NCBI GenBank assembly: GCA_016293065.1
Contig: JAEDEY010000080.1
Span: 1 to 9,708 of the forward strand
Source: Bacteroidales bacterium
GTDB lineage: Bacteria > Bacteroidota > Bacteroidia > Bacteroidales > UBA3663
Reading direction: 5' to 3'
Length of the DNA: 9,708 bases
Part shown: piece by piece, positions 1 through 6,041 of the stretch
Numbering within the stretch: position 1 is the stretch's first letter
How the letters are laid out: each line of letters starts with the position of its first letter
Translations under genes and position numbers: made by a program
Notes under the pieces: generated by a model
The model's input: the letters and a program-made list of their open reading frames with translations, nothing else
Database searches by the model: none
Told to the model about the DNA's origin: nothing

Positions 1-1
1 T

Positions 2-502
2 GTAGTTGTTTTTCTCCTATCGATGACTATTACGGCATGTTCCTATACTAAAGATACATCTGCCCAAAAGTCGGACGTTATAAGTGAAAATGTCGCGGAT
101 CACAATGATTATGTTACTGGTTCTGCCGATATTTCTGTCAGTATTTCTGAGATGCAATGCTATAATAATGTAGAAACAGATTCTGTTCAGGAATCTGAGC
201 CCACAAGCATGGATATATCTGAGCCTGTCCAATCTGTTTCAAATACATCCGCTTCTCGTAGCACAAAAGCCACTGCCAAAACAAGCGCAGCCTACGACGA
301 AGGGTATGATGATGGTTATGAAGATGGATGTAATAGAGAACGTAATGAATCGTTTGCTCCAAAGACAAGAAAAAATCCCTTCTATAGTGATTATTGTCAA
401 GGCTATGCTGATGGTTATTATGATGGGTACATGGATACAGTTGAAGACTATGCTGTAGATGGCATAGAAGAAGATGATGATGAAGATTGGGAAGAAGAGT
501 AA
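2..502 (+). CDS. Small acidic lipoprotein with Gly-Tyr-x-Asp repeats, 5' end outside the window
   Basis: The frame is open from base 2 to the TAA at 500-502. Read from base 2, it begins with a hydrophobic run (VVVFLLSMTITAC). This fits the end of a lipoprotein signal with lipobox ITAC and the lipidated Cys at 38-40, so the true start lies upstream and the ATG at 23 is internal to the signal. The mature part is about 154 residues: an acidic, polar stretch; a Ser/Thr/Ala-rich linker (about 204-292); a first Tyr/Gly/Asp block (293-328); a short basic linker (NRERNES...KTRK); a second block (383-436); and an almost wholly Asp/Glu C-terminus ending DDDEDWEEE. I recognise no enzyme domain. Such GYxDGYxDG repeats occur in many bacterial proteins of unknown role. 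Metal binding or electrostatic surface attachment would be guesses. A strong terminator follows. I am confident it is a coding lipoprotein; its function is unknown. Confidence 0.8.
   Translation, partial: VVVFLLSMTITACSYTKDTSAQKSDVISENVADHNDYVTGSADISVSISEMQCYNNVETDSVQESEPTSMDISEPVQSVSNTSASRSTKATAKTSAAYDEGYDDGYEDGCNRERNESFAPKTRKNPFYSDYCQGYADGYYDGYMDTVEDYAVDGIEEDDDEDWEEE
293..436 (+). repeat. Two in-frame Gly-Tyr-x-Asp repeat blocks
   Basis: Within the lipoprotein gene, bases 293-328 encode YDEGYDDGYEDG and bases 383-436 encode a block containing CQGYADGYYDGYMD. Both keep a four-residue spacing of Gly-Tyr. The codons vary (ggt/ggc/ggg/gga, tat/tac), which suggests an old, selected protein repeat and not recent DNA slippage. 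They are separated by a basic linker. Confidence 0.75.
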
Positions 503-504
503 AA

Positions 505-543
505 TTCCGCCTCGCTTCTAATTGAGGAAGAAGCGAGGCGGAA
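505..543. terminator. Bidirectional rho-independent terminator
   Basis: A perfect 15-bp GC-rich stem (505-519 with 529-543; left arm TTCCGCCTCGCTTCT) closes a 9-base loop. On the plus strand it is followed by CTTTTGT; on the minus strand the opposite flank reads TTTTAC. It starts 3 bases after the stop of the lipoprotein gene and lies about 50 bases past the stop of the convergent GH43 gene, so it can serve both. Confidence 0.88.
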
Positions 544-556
544 CTTTTGTCATGAA

Positions 557-587
557 AATGTAGCGTGACATACAGCAACACTACATT
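557..587 (-). terminator. Weak stem-loop just past the GH43-CBM6 stop
   Basis: AATGTAG at 557-563 pairs with CTACATT at 581-587, with two more pairs after a 2-base bulge. On the minus strand the stem follows the GH43 stop within about 7 bases and is followed by a short T-rich stretch. It is much weaker than the hairpin at 505-543 and may be an mRNA 3'-end structure or chance. Confidence 0.3.
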
Positions 588-593
588 GTATTA

Positions 594-2630
594 TTATTTT
601 CTTGCATTGTGACCACGGCGATGAGGCTCTTCTTTTTCAGCTGAAAGAGTATAAAGCTTCATCTTGCCCTGATAGGTAGCCTTAACGTAAGCTTTTCTCT
701 CTACCGAGCGAATTACTTCGATTGTCACCTTATCGGCATTTTGACCCACAGCACGAGCTTCGACCTTAGCGCCATGAGGCACTTCCATATTCACCTGATA
801 ATGGTCGGGATATACGAAACCATTCTGATGGTTGAAGCGTACAGGATGAACAGGCATTTCCACTGCCTTGCCATCGACGGTAATCTCGATGGTTGGAGGC
901 ACTGGACGTTCCAGCTTGTTGCCATTCTTGCTGAACGCTATACCGTGAAGGTCGAAAAGAGGTTCATTGGCAGGGCCTTCGGCAACGAGATAGATGGCAT
1001 GTTTGCCCTTAAGACCTTCAACGGCCTTGGCTACATTGGCTGAGACACATGCCTCGCCAGTATTGGCTGCCACTTTGATCGAGGCAATCTTCTTGCCCTT
1101 TGCAGTCTTGGCAGGGCCATCTATCCATACATTAATAATAAATGGCTTTGCAGTCTTGGCAGTGATATATAGGTCAATAGCGGTATTGTTACCCTTCTTT
1201 GCACCTTCGAATGCTGTAAGACCCTTAGTCGCCTGAGCCAGACCACCAAAACCAAAATATTTGAAGCCTACAACACCCTTGTTGCCGATGTTGGCAAGAT
1301 CCATGCTGTTGTCCCACCAGTCCCAGCTGTCCTGCATCCACTGATTGTCGGTCATGTAGCAGGCATAGCCAGCCGAATAGTATTTATAAGGGTCGAGACC
1401 ATAGATGCTGAATCCCTCGGAAGTGACTTCTGCGCCTGTATATTCGTTGCCGTCAGCTGCCTTGGCTGTCCACACTTCATTTTTGGCGAATGGGTCATAG
1501 CCTCTGATTACTACCTTGCCACCATCGGCCACAGCTGTTTCGTCCCACTCAATCTTGATAGGAGCGACCATTGCCTGACGTGCATAACCGAAGCCACGAG
1601 GAGGACGATGATAGAACACATACCACTGACCGTTGATCTCCTGAATAGAGCCGTGGGTGTTGTGTGCTGCATTTGTAGTGATGAGAGTCTTGCCATCAGG
1701 CGATGTGACTACACCACGCGAATCAACGAGAACTCCACCCGAACGCCATGGACCGAGAGGAGAGTCACCATAGGCATAACGGAGAGCTGAGTTGGTGCTG
1801 CCCTGTCCGTATTCCGGGCCGCTGTATCCAGAGAATACCATCACGTATTTATTGCCAACCTGACGTATTGACGAAGCCTCGAAGAAGTTGAACTCGCCAG
1901 GGTTCTGGTCTTTGTGGAGTGCAGGATACTTGATGCCTTCAGGATCGACAAGCTGGCCATAGCTGCGGCTTGCAGGAATGAAATAGTCGTGAATCTCGGT
2001 ACCTGGACGCAATGAAGACATTGTCTTTGGGTCGAGTTCGGCAGCAGTCGAGTGCATGAAGCCCCAAAAAGCATAAGCGCGGAAGCCCGTTGCATAGTCC
2101 TTGTCATTCTTGTCGGTCACAGGCTCTACGAAAATCGAAGGGTCGAAACCGATGATGCTGCCAGCAGTGGCATGTTCGCCATCAGGTGTGACATTGCAGA
2201 GTGTGAAAGGTCCGTCAGGACGATCGCTCTTTGCAACGAATGGCAGACGTCCGGCACCACGAGCGTGAGGGTAGAGGTAATAGACTTTCTTGCCGTTCTC
2301 CTTCACTTCCACGAGGTCTGGAGCATACATGATATCCCACTGGTTGCCGATGTTGTAGGTGAAGATTGGACCCTCGTCCACCCAGTGTTCAAGGTCTTCG
2401 ACTGGAGCCGACCACATGTGCACATCGGCACCACAATACTCGCGCACCGAAGTGTCGTGCGAGCCTATGATATAAGCACGATACTTGCCAGGAGCATCTG
2501 GATCTTCAAATACACGAGGCTCACCGTCGGGAAGATGTTCCCAAAGCGGAAGATAAGGATTCTGAGCATTGATTGTGCCTGCACATGCAAAAATAAAGGC
2601 GGCACTGATAAGCGTCTTGTTAATTGTCAT
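594..2630 (-). CDS. Exported GH43 glycoside hydrolase with CBM6-like domain
   Basis: This 678-residue protein has an N-terminal signal peptide, probably cleaved after INA (residue 22). A Cys at residue 16 makes a poor lipobox because Phe is at -2. Residues about 24-375 look like the five-bladed GH43 propeller: GEPRVF near residue 37, WDIMYAPD (Asp105, expected pKa-modulating Asp), FDPSIF (163), FFEASSIR (Glu251, expected general acid) and HNTHGSI...WYVFYHRP (323-343). Residues about 445-567 match a CBM6-type beta-sandwich (IDLYITAK, VWIDGP, GKHAIYLVAEGP, PLFDLHGIAF). About 578-664 form another beta-rich C-terminal domain, common in Bacteroidetes GH43 proteins. Likely activities are arabinofuranosidase or xylosidase on arabinan or xylan side chains in the periplasm or outside; the substrate is not resolvable. 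Where most GH43 enzymes have the base Asp in ADP, this one has Glu37. It is divergent from the second GH43 locus and has its own promoter 29 bases upstream. Confidence 0.87.
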   Translation of the reverse strand: MTINKTLISAAFIFACAGTINAQNPYLPLWEHLPDGEPRVFEDPDAPGKYRAYIIGSHDTSVREYCGADVHMWSAPVEDLEHWVDEGPIFTYNIGNQWDIMYAPDLVEVKENGKKVYYLYPHARGAGRLPFVAKSDRPDGPFTLCNVTPDGEHATAGSIIGFDPSIFVEPVTDKNDKDYATGFRAYAFWGFMHSTAAELDPKTMSSLRPGTEIHDYFIPASRSYGQLVDPEGIKYPALHKDQNPGEFNFFEASSIRQVGNKYVMVFSGYSGPEYGQGSTNSALRYAYGDSPLGPWRSGGVLVDSRGVVTSPDGKTLITTNAAHNTHGSIQEINGQWYVFYHRPPRGFGYARQAMVAPIKIEWDETAVADGGKVVIRGYDPFAKNEVWTAKAADGNEYTGAEVTSEGFSIYGLDPYKYYSAGYACYMTDNQWMQDSWDWWDNSMDLANIGNKGVVGFKYFGFGGLAQATKGLTAFEGAKKGNNTAIDLYITAKTAKPFIINVWIDGPAKTAKGKKIASIKVAANTGEACVSANVAKAVEGLKGKHAIYLVAEGPANEPLFDLHGIAFSKNGNKLERPVPPTIEITVDGKAVEMPVHPVRFNHQNGFVYPDHYQVNMEVPHGAKVEARAVGQNADKVTIEVIRSVERKAYVKATYQGKMKLYTLSAEKEEPHRRGHNARK

Positions 2631-2641
2631 AATCTTAAATG

Positions 2642-2653
2642 TTAAAGTAATGT
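2642..2653 (-). repeat. Leader motif ACATTACTTTAA, copy 1
   Basis: On the minus strand the 12-mer ACATTACTTTAA ends 11 bases before the ATG of the GH43-CBM6 gene. The same 12-mer lies 12 bases before the ATG of the divergent gene (2832-2843). With the promoter at 2659-2693, transcription would begin at or near the first base of the motif, placing it at the 5' end of the mRNA. Confidence 0.6.
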
Positions 2654-2658
2654 TGGCA

Positions 2659-2693
2659 CAAAGTTAATCAATTTTGCCGATTTTTGCAAAAAA
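2659..2693 (-). promoter_or_regulatory. Bacteroidetes-type promoter for the GH43-CBM6 gene
   Basis: On the minus strand TTTTTTG (2693-2687) is followed after 20 bases by TAACTTTG (2666-2659). This matches the Bacteroidetes sigma consensus TTTG / TAnnTTTG at ideal spacing. The implied 5' leader is roughly 20-25 bases. Confidence 0.75.
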
Positions 2694-2720
2694 TAGAAGC
2701 AAAAAAGGGAATAATAGGCA

Positions 2721-2741
2721 GATGTAAGATTTTTTAACATC
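2721..2741. promoter_or_regulatory. Possible operator: GATGT-N11-ACATC
   Basis: An inverted repeat GATGT (2721-2725) / ACATC (2737-2741) with an 11-base spacer sits between the two divergent GH43 promoters, upstream of both -33 regions. Position and symmetry suit a regulator site, but the arms are only 5 bp in AT-rich DNA. Confidence 0.25.
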
Positions 2742-2770
2742 AAAAAAAGAGTGTTTATCAAAAATGTATA

Positions 2771-2778
2771 TAAATTTG
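2771..2778 (+). promoter_or_regulatory. -7 box of a promoter for the beta-sandwich/arabinanase operon
   Basis: TAAATTTG matches TAnnTTTG exactly. No good TTTG lies at the proper upstream distance; the nearest is TGTTTA at 2752-2757, too close. It may therefore need an activator. It would leave a 5' leader of about 70 bases that contains CAATATTG (2783-2790), ACATTAC (2791-2797) and the 12-base leader motif. Confidence 0.4.
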
Positions 2779-2831
2779 CATTCAATATTGACATTACCTC
2801 ATTATATTTATTATTAATTACAGATACTCAT

Positions 2832-2843
2832 ACATTACTTTAA
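2832..2843 (+). repeat. Leader motif ACATTACTTTAA, copy 2
   Basis: This is identical to the 12-mer in front of the divergent GH43 gene and ends 12 bases before the ATG at 2856. A partial copy, ACATTAC, lies at 2791-2797 on the same strand. No Shine-Dalgarno sequence is visible between the motif and the start. Confidence 0.6.
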
Positions 2844-2855
2844 TACTTAATATTT

Positions 2856-3611
2856 ATGCGAAAACTAACAACACTTATTTGTCTGTTGTCGGTTGTCATT
2901 GGCTTGAAGGCACAGGATCTTACCCTCGAGGATTATTTCTCGCGTGTTCCTGCCGATGCTGAGGCTGTTTCTCCCGACAACGAAGGTTTCATCCGTCGAT
3001 GGATGCTTCTTGAACCAATCAGTAAGCCAAACAGAGGCAACACTGTGTTTACTGATTCTTATTTGCGAGCTGCTTTTGACACGGTGTATTACAAAGGTCA
3101 GAAAACCATTCTTCCAAAGGATGGACAGAAGGTGAAGGTCGTGGTTCCTGTCGAGCAAAAGCCTAAGGCCAACGCTGCTCCGATGGATTTCCGCCGTTTC
3201 CAGCCTCTTCCACAGATTCCTACCAAGATGACACTGAAGTGGCATGCTCTCGACAGCAAGCGTTTCAACGTCAAGCTCTACCGCTTTGCTACTGGACTCA
3301 ATCTTCAGAAGTATGGCGTCATCTTCCATGCAGTCACCGTGGTATATGCCGAAGAGGATATGGAGGTGCGATTGGCTGTCGGATCAAATTCAGCTTCGAT
3401 GTGGTGGCTCAATGGCGAAGAAGTACTCCTTCTCTCAGGAGACCGTCGTATGGTGAAGGATGATGCCACTTCGCGTCGCATCACTCTCAAGAAGGGTGCC
3501 AATATCCTGCGTGGCAATGTCATCAATGGTCCAGGCATGAGCGATTTCTGTGTTCGTTTCATCGATGAGTCAGGCAATCCTGTCAAGAATATCAACGTAA
3601 ATGTGAAGTAA
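2856..3611 (+). CDS. Exported beta-sandwich protein of unknown function, linked to GH43
   Basis: This 251-residue protein begins with a clear signal peptide, cleaved after LKA (residue 19). I recognise no catalytic motif. Residues about 25-85 (DYFSRVP...FIRRWMLLEPI) resemble the opening segment seen before galactose-binding-like domains in large secreted proteins of Bacteroidetes and Planctomycetes. Residues about 120-245 look like that jelly-roll fold: MWWLNGEEVL (182-190), then RRITLKKGANILRGNV (207-222) and DFCVRFIDESGNPV near the end. This suggests sugar or polymer binding, which is inference from pattern. The TAA is 3 bases before the ATG of the arabinanase gene, so the two are almost certainly co-transcribed and translationally coupled. 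A stand-alone accessory binding protein, or a distant carbohydrate esterase or hydrolase fragment, are the alternatives; no Ser-Asp-His pattern is evident. Confidence 0.75.
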   Translation: MRKLTTLICLLSVVIGLKAQDLTLEDYFSRVPADAEAVSPDNEGFIRRWMLLEPISKPNRGNTVFTDSYLRAAFDTVYYKGQKTILPKDGQKVKVVVPVEQKPKANAAPMDFRRFQPLPQIPTKMTLKWHALDSKRFNVKLYRFATGLNLQKYGVIFHAVTVVYAEEDMEVRLAVGSNSASMWWLNGEEVLLLSGDRRMVKDDATSRRITLKKGANILRGNVINGPGMSDFCVRFIDESGNPVKNINVNVK

Positions 3612-3614
3612 GTC

Positions 3615-5072
3615 ATGAAAAAGATTATTTTCGCAAGCACAATTGCTGCTTTGCTTGCAACTGTCAGTGCAGAGGCTCAGATTGGTCAGCCATGGATTCA
3701 TGACCCTTCGACCTTGACATTCAGTGATGGAAAATGGTGGACATTCGGTACCGGTGGAGGTGGAATATACAGTGAAGATGGCTGGACATGGGTTGTCGAT
3801 AAGCGAATCAAGACGGGTGCAGGTGCTGCTCCAGATGTGGTAAAGATTGGCGATCGCTATCTTATCGGTTATTCTTCTACTGGCGGTGGCCTTGGTGGCG
3901 GACATGAGGGTCATGTGCTTACTCGATGGAACCTTTCGCTCGACCCATCGTCGCCGGTTTTCAACTATTCAGAACCCATTGAAGTGGCTTCGTCGAAATA
4001 TGATGAAGACTGTGATGCCATAGATATAGGTTTTCTGCTCGACCCAACGACAGGACGTCTCTATATCACTTATGGTACATATTTCGGCAATATCCGTCAA
4101 GTAGAACTTGACCCAAAAACAGGTGGTCGCATTGAGGGCGCTGTTGATAAGGATGTGGCTATCGACTGCGAAGCTTCGGTGATGATGTATGAAGACGGCT
4201 GGTATTATCTGCTCGGTACCCACGGCACATGCTGCGATGGTGTCAACTCGACATATAATATCGTTGTCGGCCGTTCGAAGAATCCAACAGGCCCATTTAT
4301 CGACAATGTCGGTCGTGATATGCTTGAAGGAGGAGGAAAGATGGTGATTGCCGCTGGAAACCGACGCACAGGTGCTGGTCATTTTGGGCGTACCATTATT
4401 GACGACGGCGTTCAGGTTATGTCATGCCATTTCGAGGCCGACTACGACCGTAGTGGTCGCAGTGTGCTCGATGTTCGTCCTCTTCTTTGGCGCAACAACT
4501 GGCCAATTGCAGGCGAACACCTCAAGGAAGGTGTATATTCGATTGAATCAGAGCGCCGTGGTTATGCTCTCGAACTTGAGGTCGATTTCGTGCGTCAACA
4601 GGTAGAACGTGGTAATTTCTGGAATATGGATCCTGCCGAGCCATACAAGTCGCTTGAAGTTCAGAAACTTGACGAAGTGATTGGCACTTGGCCATCAGGC
4701 AATATCACTGTGCGTTGCAGCGACTATATGTTCCGTCCTCATCAGAAGTGGCAGATTACTGCTGTGCCTGAAGCTGGAGGTTATCTTAGTGACCCATATT
4801 TCAAGATTACTATAGAAGGTACAAACCGTGCTCTTGCAGCTACAGCCGACCTTGAAATAGAAACTGTGCCTGAGTTTACAGGTGCTGAGGAACAGCTTTG
4901 GCGTATCGAGCTGCTCATTGATGGTACATACCGCATCATGCCAAAGGTTATTCCTGGCAAGGAGGGTGTCAACACCAAGTATTGTCTGTATAGTGTCAGC
5001 GATAGCAATCCAACTCTCGCCAAGTACGACTTCCATAGCGATAACTCAAAGTGGAATCTGCGCCAGCACTAA
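3615..5072 (+). CDS. Exported GH43 arabinanase-like enzyme with ricin-type trefoil domain
   Basis: This 485-residue protein has a signal peptide cleaved after AEA (residue 21). Residues about 25-300 carry the endo-arabinanase pattern of GH43: WIHDPST (Asp30, base), GAAPDVV (Asp74, pKa modulator), DAIDIGFLLD (134-143), DCEASVM (Glu186, general acid), the CCDGVNSTYNIVVGRS stretch (206-221), DMLEGGG, and GAGHFG (His256, where arabinanases have a metal-binding GPGH His). All three catalytic acids are present, so it should be active. Residues about 303-485 look like a ricin-type beta-trefoil with QxW-like signatures at QKW (377-379), QLW (427-429) and SKW (478-480). Expected role: cleaving alpha-1,5-arabinan from pectin in the periplasm or outside. 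It is second in a two-gene operon. An exo-acting or arabinofuranosidase activity cannot be excluded from sequence alone. Confidence 0.88.
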   Translation: MKKIIFASTIAALLATVSAEAQIGQPWIHDPSTLTFSDGKWWTFGTGGGGIYSEDGWTWVVDKRIKTGAGAAPDVVKIGDRYLIGYSSTGGGLGGGHEGHVLTRWNLSLDPSSPVFNYSEPIEVASSKYDEDCDAIDIGFLLDPTTGRLYITYGTYFGNIRQVELDPKTGGRIEGAVDKDVAIDCEASVMMYEDGWYYLLGTHGTCCDGVNSTYNIVVGRSKNPTGPFIDNVGRDMLEGGGKMVIAAGNRRTGAGHFGRTIIDDGVQVMSCHFEADYDRSGRSVLDVRPLLWRNNWPIAGEHLKEGVYSIESERRGYALELEVDFVRQQVERGNFWNMDPAEPYKSLEVQKLDEVIGTWPSGNITVRCSDYMFRPHQKWQITAVPEAGGYLSDPYFKITIEGTNRALAATADLEIETVPEFTGAEEQLWRIELLIDGTYRIMPKVIPGKEGVNTKYCLYSVSDSNPTLAKYDFHSDNSKWNLRQH

Positions 5073-5108
5073 TTTAGGTGCAGGGGAAGGATTTGTCTGT
5101 GGATAGGT

Positions 5109-5222
5109 TTTCCTCCGTTCTGCACTCGGTCAGTACTCGTATTTCGCTCGCTCTTCCCTCGCGATTCCGCGAGGGAAGAGCGAGCAATCTTTATGTTCTG
5201 AGCGAGTTCTCATCGAAGGGAA
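5109..5222. repeat. 114-base imperfect inverted repeat between convergent genes
   Basis: Both arms (5109-5165 and 5166-5222) share one centre without gaps. The inner 18 bp pair perfectly around a 4-base loop, the next 12 positions pair poorly (4 of 12), and the outer 25 pair at 18 positions; for example ACTCGGTCAG (5124-5133) opposes CTGAGCGAGT (5198-5207). Pairing stops outside these limits. The 211-base intergenic region holds no credible gene. It may be a decayed miniature inverted-repeat element, an inverted duplication, or an elaborate terminator. Confidence 0.6.
5146..5185. terminator. Perfect 18-bp hairpin, probable bidirectional terminator
   Basis: GCTCGCTCTTCCCTCGCG (5146-5163) pairs fully with 5168-5185 around the loop ATTC. 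It lies 73 bases after the arabinanase stop and 98 bases after the convergent SprT-like gene stop. The flanking T-tract is weak (AATCTTTATG on the plus side), so termination is probable but less certain than for the hairpin at 505-543. Confidence 0.6.
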
Positions 5223-5283
5223 CTGAGATTGTTCACTTTTTATATATAGAAACCACACTCCAATAAGCCTTTGTTGTTTTCAA

Positions 5284-5982
5284 TTATTTTCTATTAGTTT
5301 TGCTCAGGGTTAGAGCTTTTCCATCGCACATCATCTGTTCTGCTTCTGCCAAGTGAGACATTATTTCTTCGTGTGAGACATAAATGACTGTAAATGCCGA
5401 CGAATTGGGATAGCGGTTGAAGAAAGGATCATTGCACATATACAGCTTAATGTCTGATACATTGCTGTTTGACCCCACTACATTATAGTAATTGATGATA
5501 CGGGGTGCTATCCTTGGCAAAACTTTCACACCGGTTTTTCCGTTGGTGAACGAAACGACAGCAACTACGTGCCAGCGTTTCTTGTTACCATAGGCTTGTT
5601 CTTTCTGCTCTTTAGTTCCTTTGTGTGAGATTGAAATATGTCTGCCATAATTCTGGTTGATTTCATTCATTATCTGCTTGAAGATAGTCCCATGTGCAGA
5701 TGAGTCTTTCATCTTGTTGTAACCAATATAATAGTGAATCATTTCGTGAATGATGGTATCTTCAAGCTCTTCTTCCGAGAGGTCAATTCTTGTATTGAAG
5801 CGAAGACGGAAATTATAGAGTTCGGTTTTTCCGGTTATTGATCTTCGCTTTTGGCAGACGCATAGACCGAGGAATGTTTTAGAGTCGCTTAACTCAATAG
5901 GAAGTTTAGGAAGTTTGCCTTCGAACATTAGTTCGTTGAACTCCCTAAACCTATTTTCGATGTAATGTATTGTTGCTCTCAT
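5284..5982 (-). CDS. SprT-like zinc metalloprotein
   Basis: This 232-residue protein of the SprT-like family starts at the ATG at 5982. Upstream in-frame codons run to a TTG at 6012, but the ATG is preceded by purine-rich AGAAGAAAG and puts the family's FNELMFEGKLP segment at the usual distance from the N-terminus. Numbered from this ATG, the zinc and catalytic motif IIHEMIH is at 77-83 (His79, Glu80, His83), with a third ligand His97 in SSAHGTIF. The C-terminal 100 residues (KRWHVVAVVSF...VKVLPRI...CNDPFFNRYPNSSAFTVIYVS) look beta-rich and lack the paired cysteines of the zinc ribbon found in Escherichia coli SprT. Relatives include the eukaryotic DNA-protein crosslink protease Spartan; whether this one cleaves protein is unknown. 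No signal peptide is seen, so it is cytoplasmic. It is last in the run after the Dabb gene. Confidence 0.82.
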   Translation of the reverse strand: MRATIHYIENRFREFNELMFEGKLPKLPIELSDSKTFLGLCVCQKRRSITGKTELYNFRLRFNTRIDLSEEELEDTIIHEMIHYYIGYNKMKDSSAHGTIFKQIMNEINQNYGRHISISHKGTKEQKEQAYGNKKRWHVVAVVSFTNGKTGVKVLPRIAPRIINYYNVVGSNSNVSDIKLYMCNDPFFNRYPNSSAFTVIYVSHEEIMSHLAEAEQMMCDGKALTLSKTNRK

Positions 5983-6041
5983 CTTTCTTCTGTTTTCTTC
6001 AAAATGAAACAAGAAGAGGGTTGTTGACCGAGAGTCTGGAG

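Noticed and set aside
138..581. A 147-codon minus-strand frame across the lipoprotein gene
   Set aside because: Its translation is His/Leu-rich, the expected reverse of the GAT/GAA/TAT-rich repeats, and it spans the terminator at 505-543.
2052..2645. A 197-codon open frame antisense to the 5' part of the GH43-CBM6 gene
   Set aside because: It is a codon-bias shadow. The opposite strand has a full signal peptide and domain structure; the antisense translation has no recognisable motif and would run out through the GH43 promoter region.
2783..2790. Palindrome CAATATTG near the predicted transcript start of the plus-strand GH43 operon
   Set aside because: An 8-base palindrome in AT-rich DNA is expected by chance; there is no second copy or other support.
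3969..4382. Open frames antisense to the arabinanase and the symporter (also 4695-5036 and 8977-9399)
   Set aside because: Each lies wholly inside a gene with intact catalytic or transport motifs, and none has a signal, motif or promoter.
5078..5266. A 62-codon plus-strand frame in the convergent intergenic region
   Set aside because: Most of it is the inverted repeat and hairpin at 5109-5222; it has no family resemblance and follows the arabinanase stop without a promoter.
5983..6012. Longer SprT-like protein from a TTG at 6012
   Set aside because: TTG is a rare start, the added ten residues have no family match, and the ATG at 5982 has a purine-rich stretch just before it.
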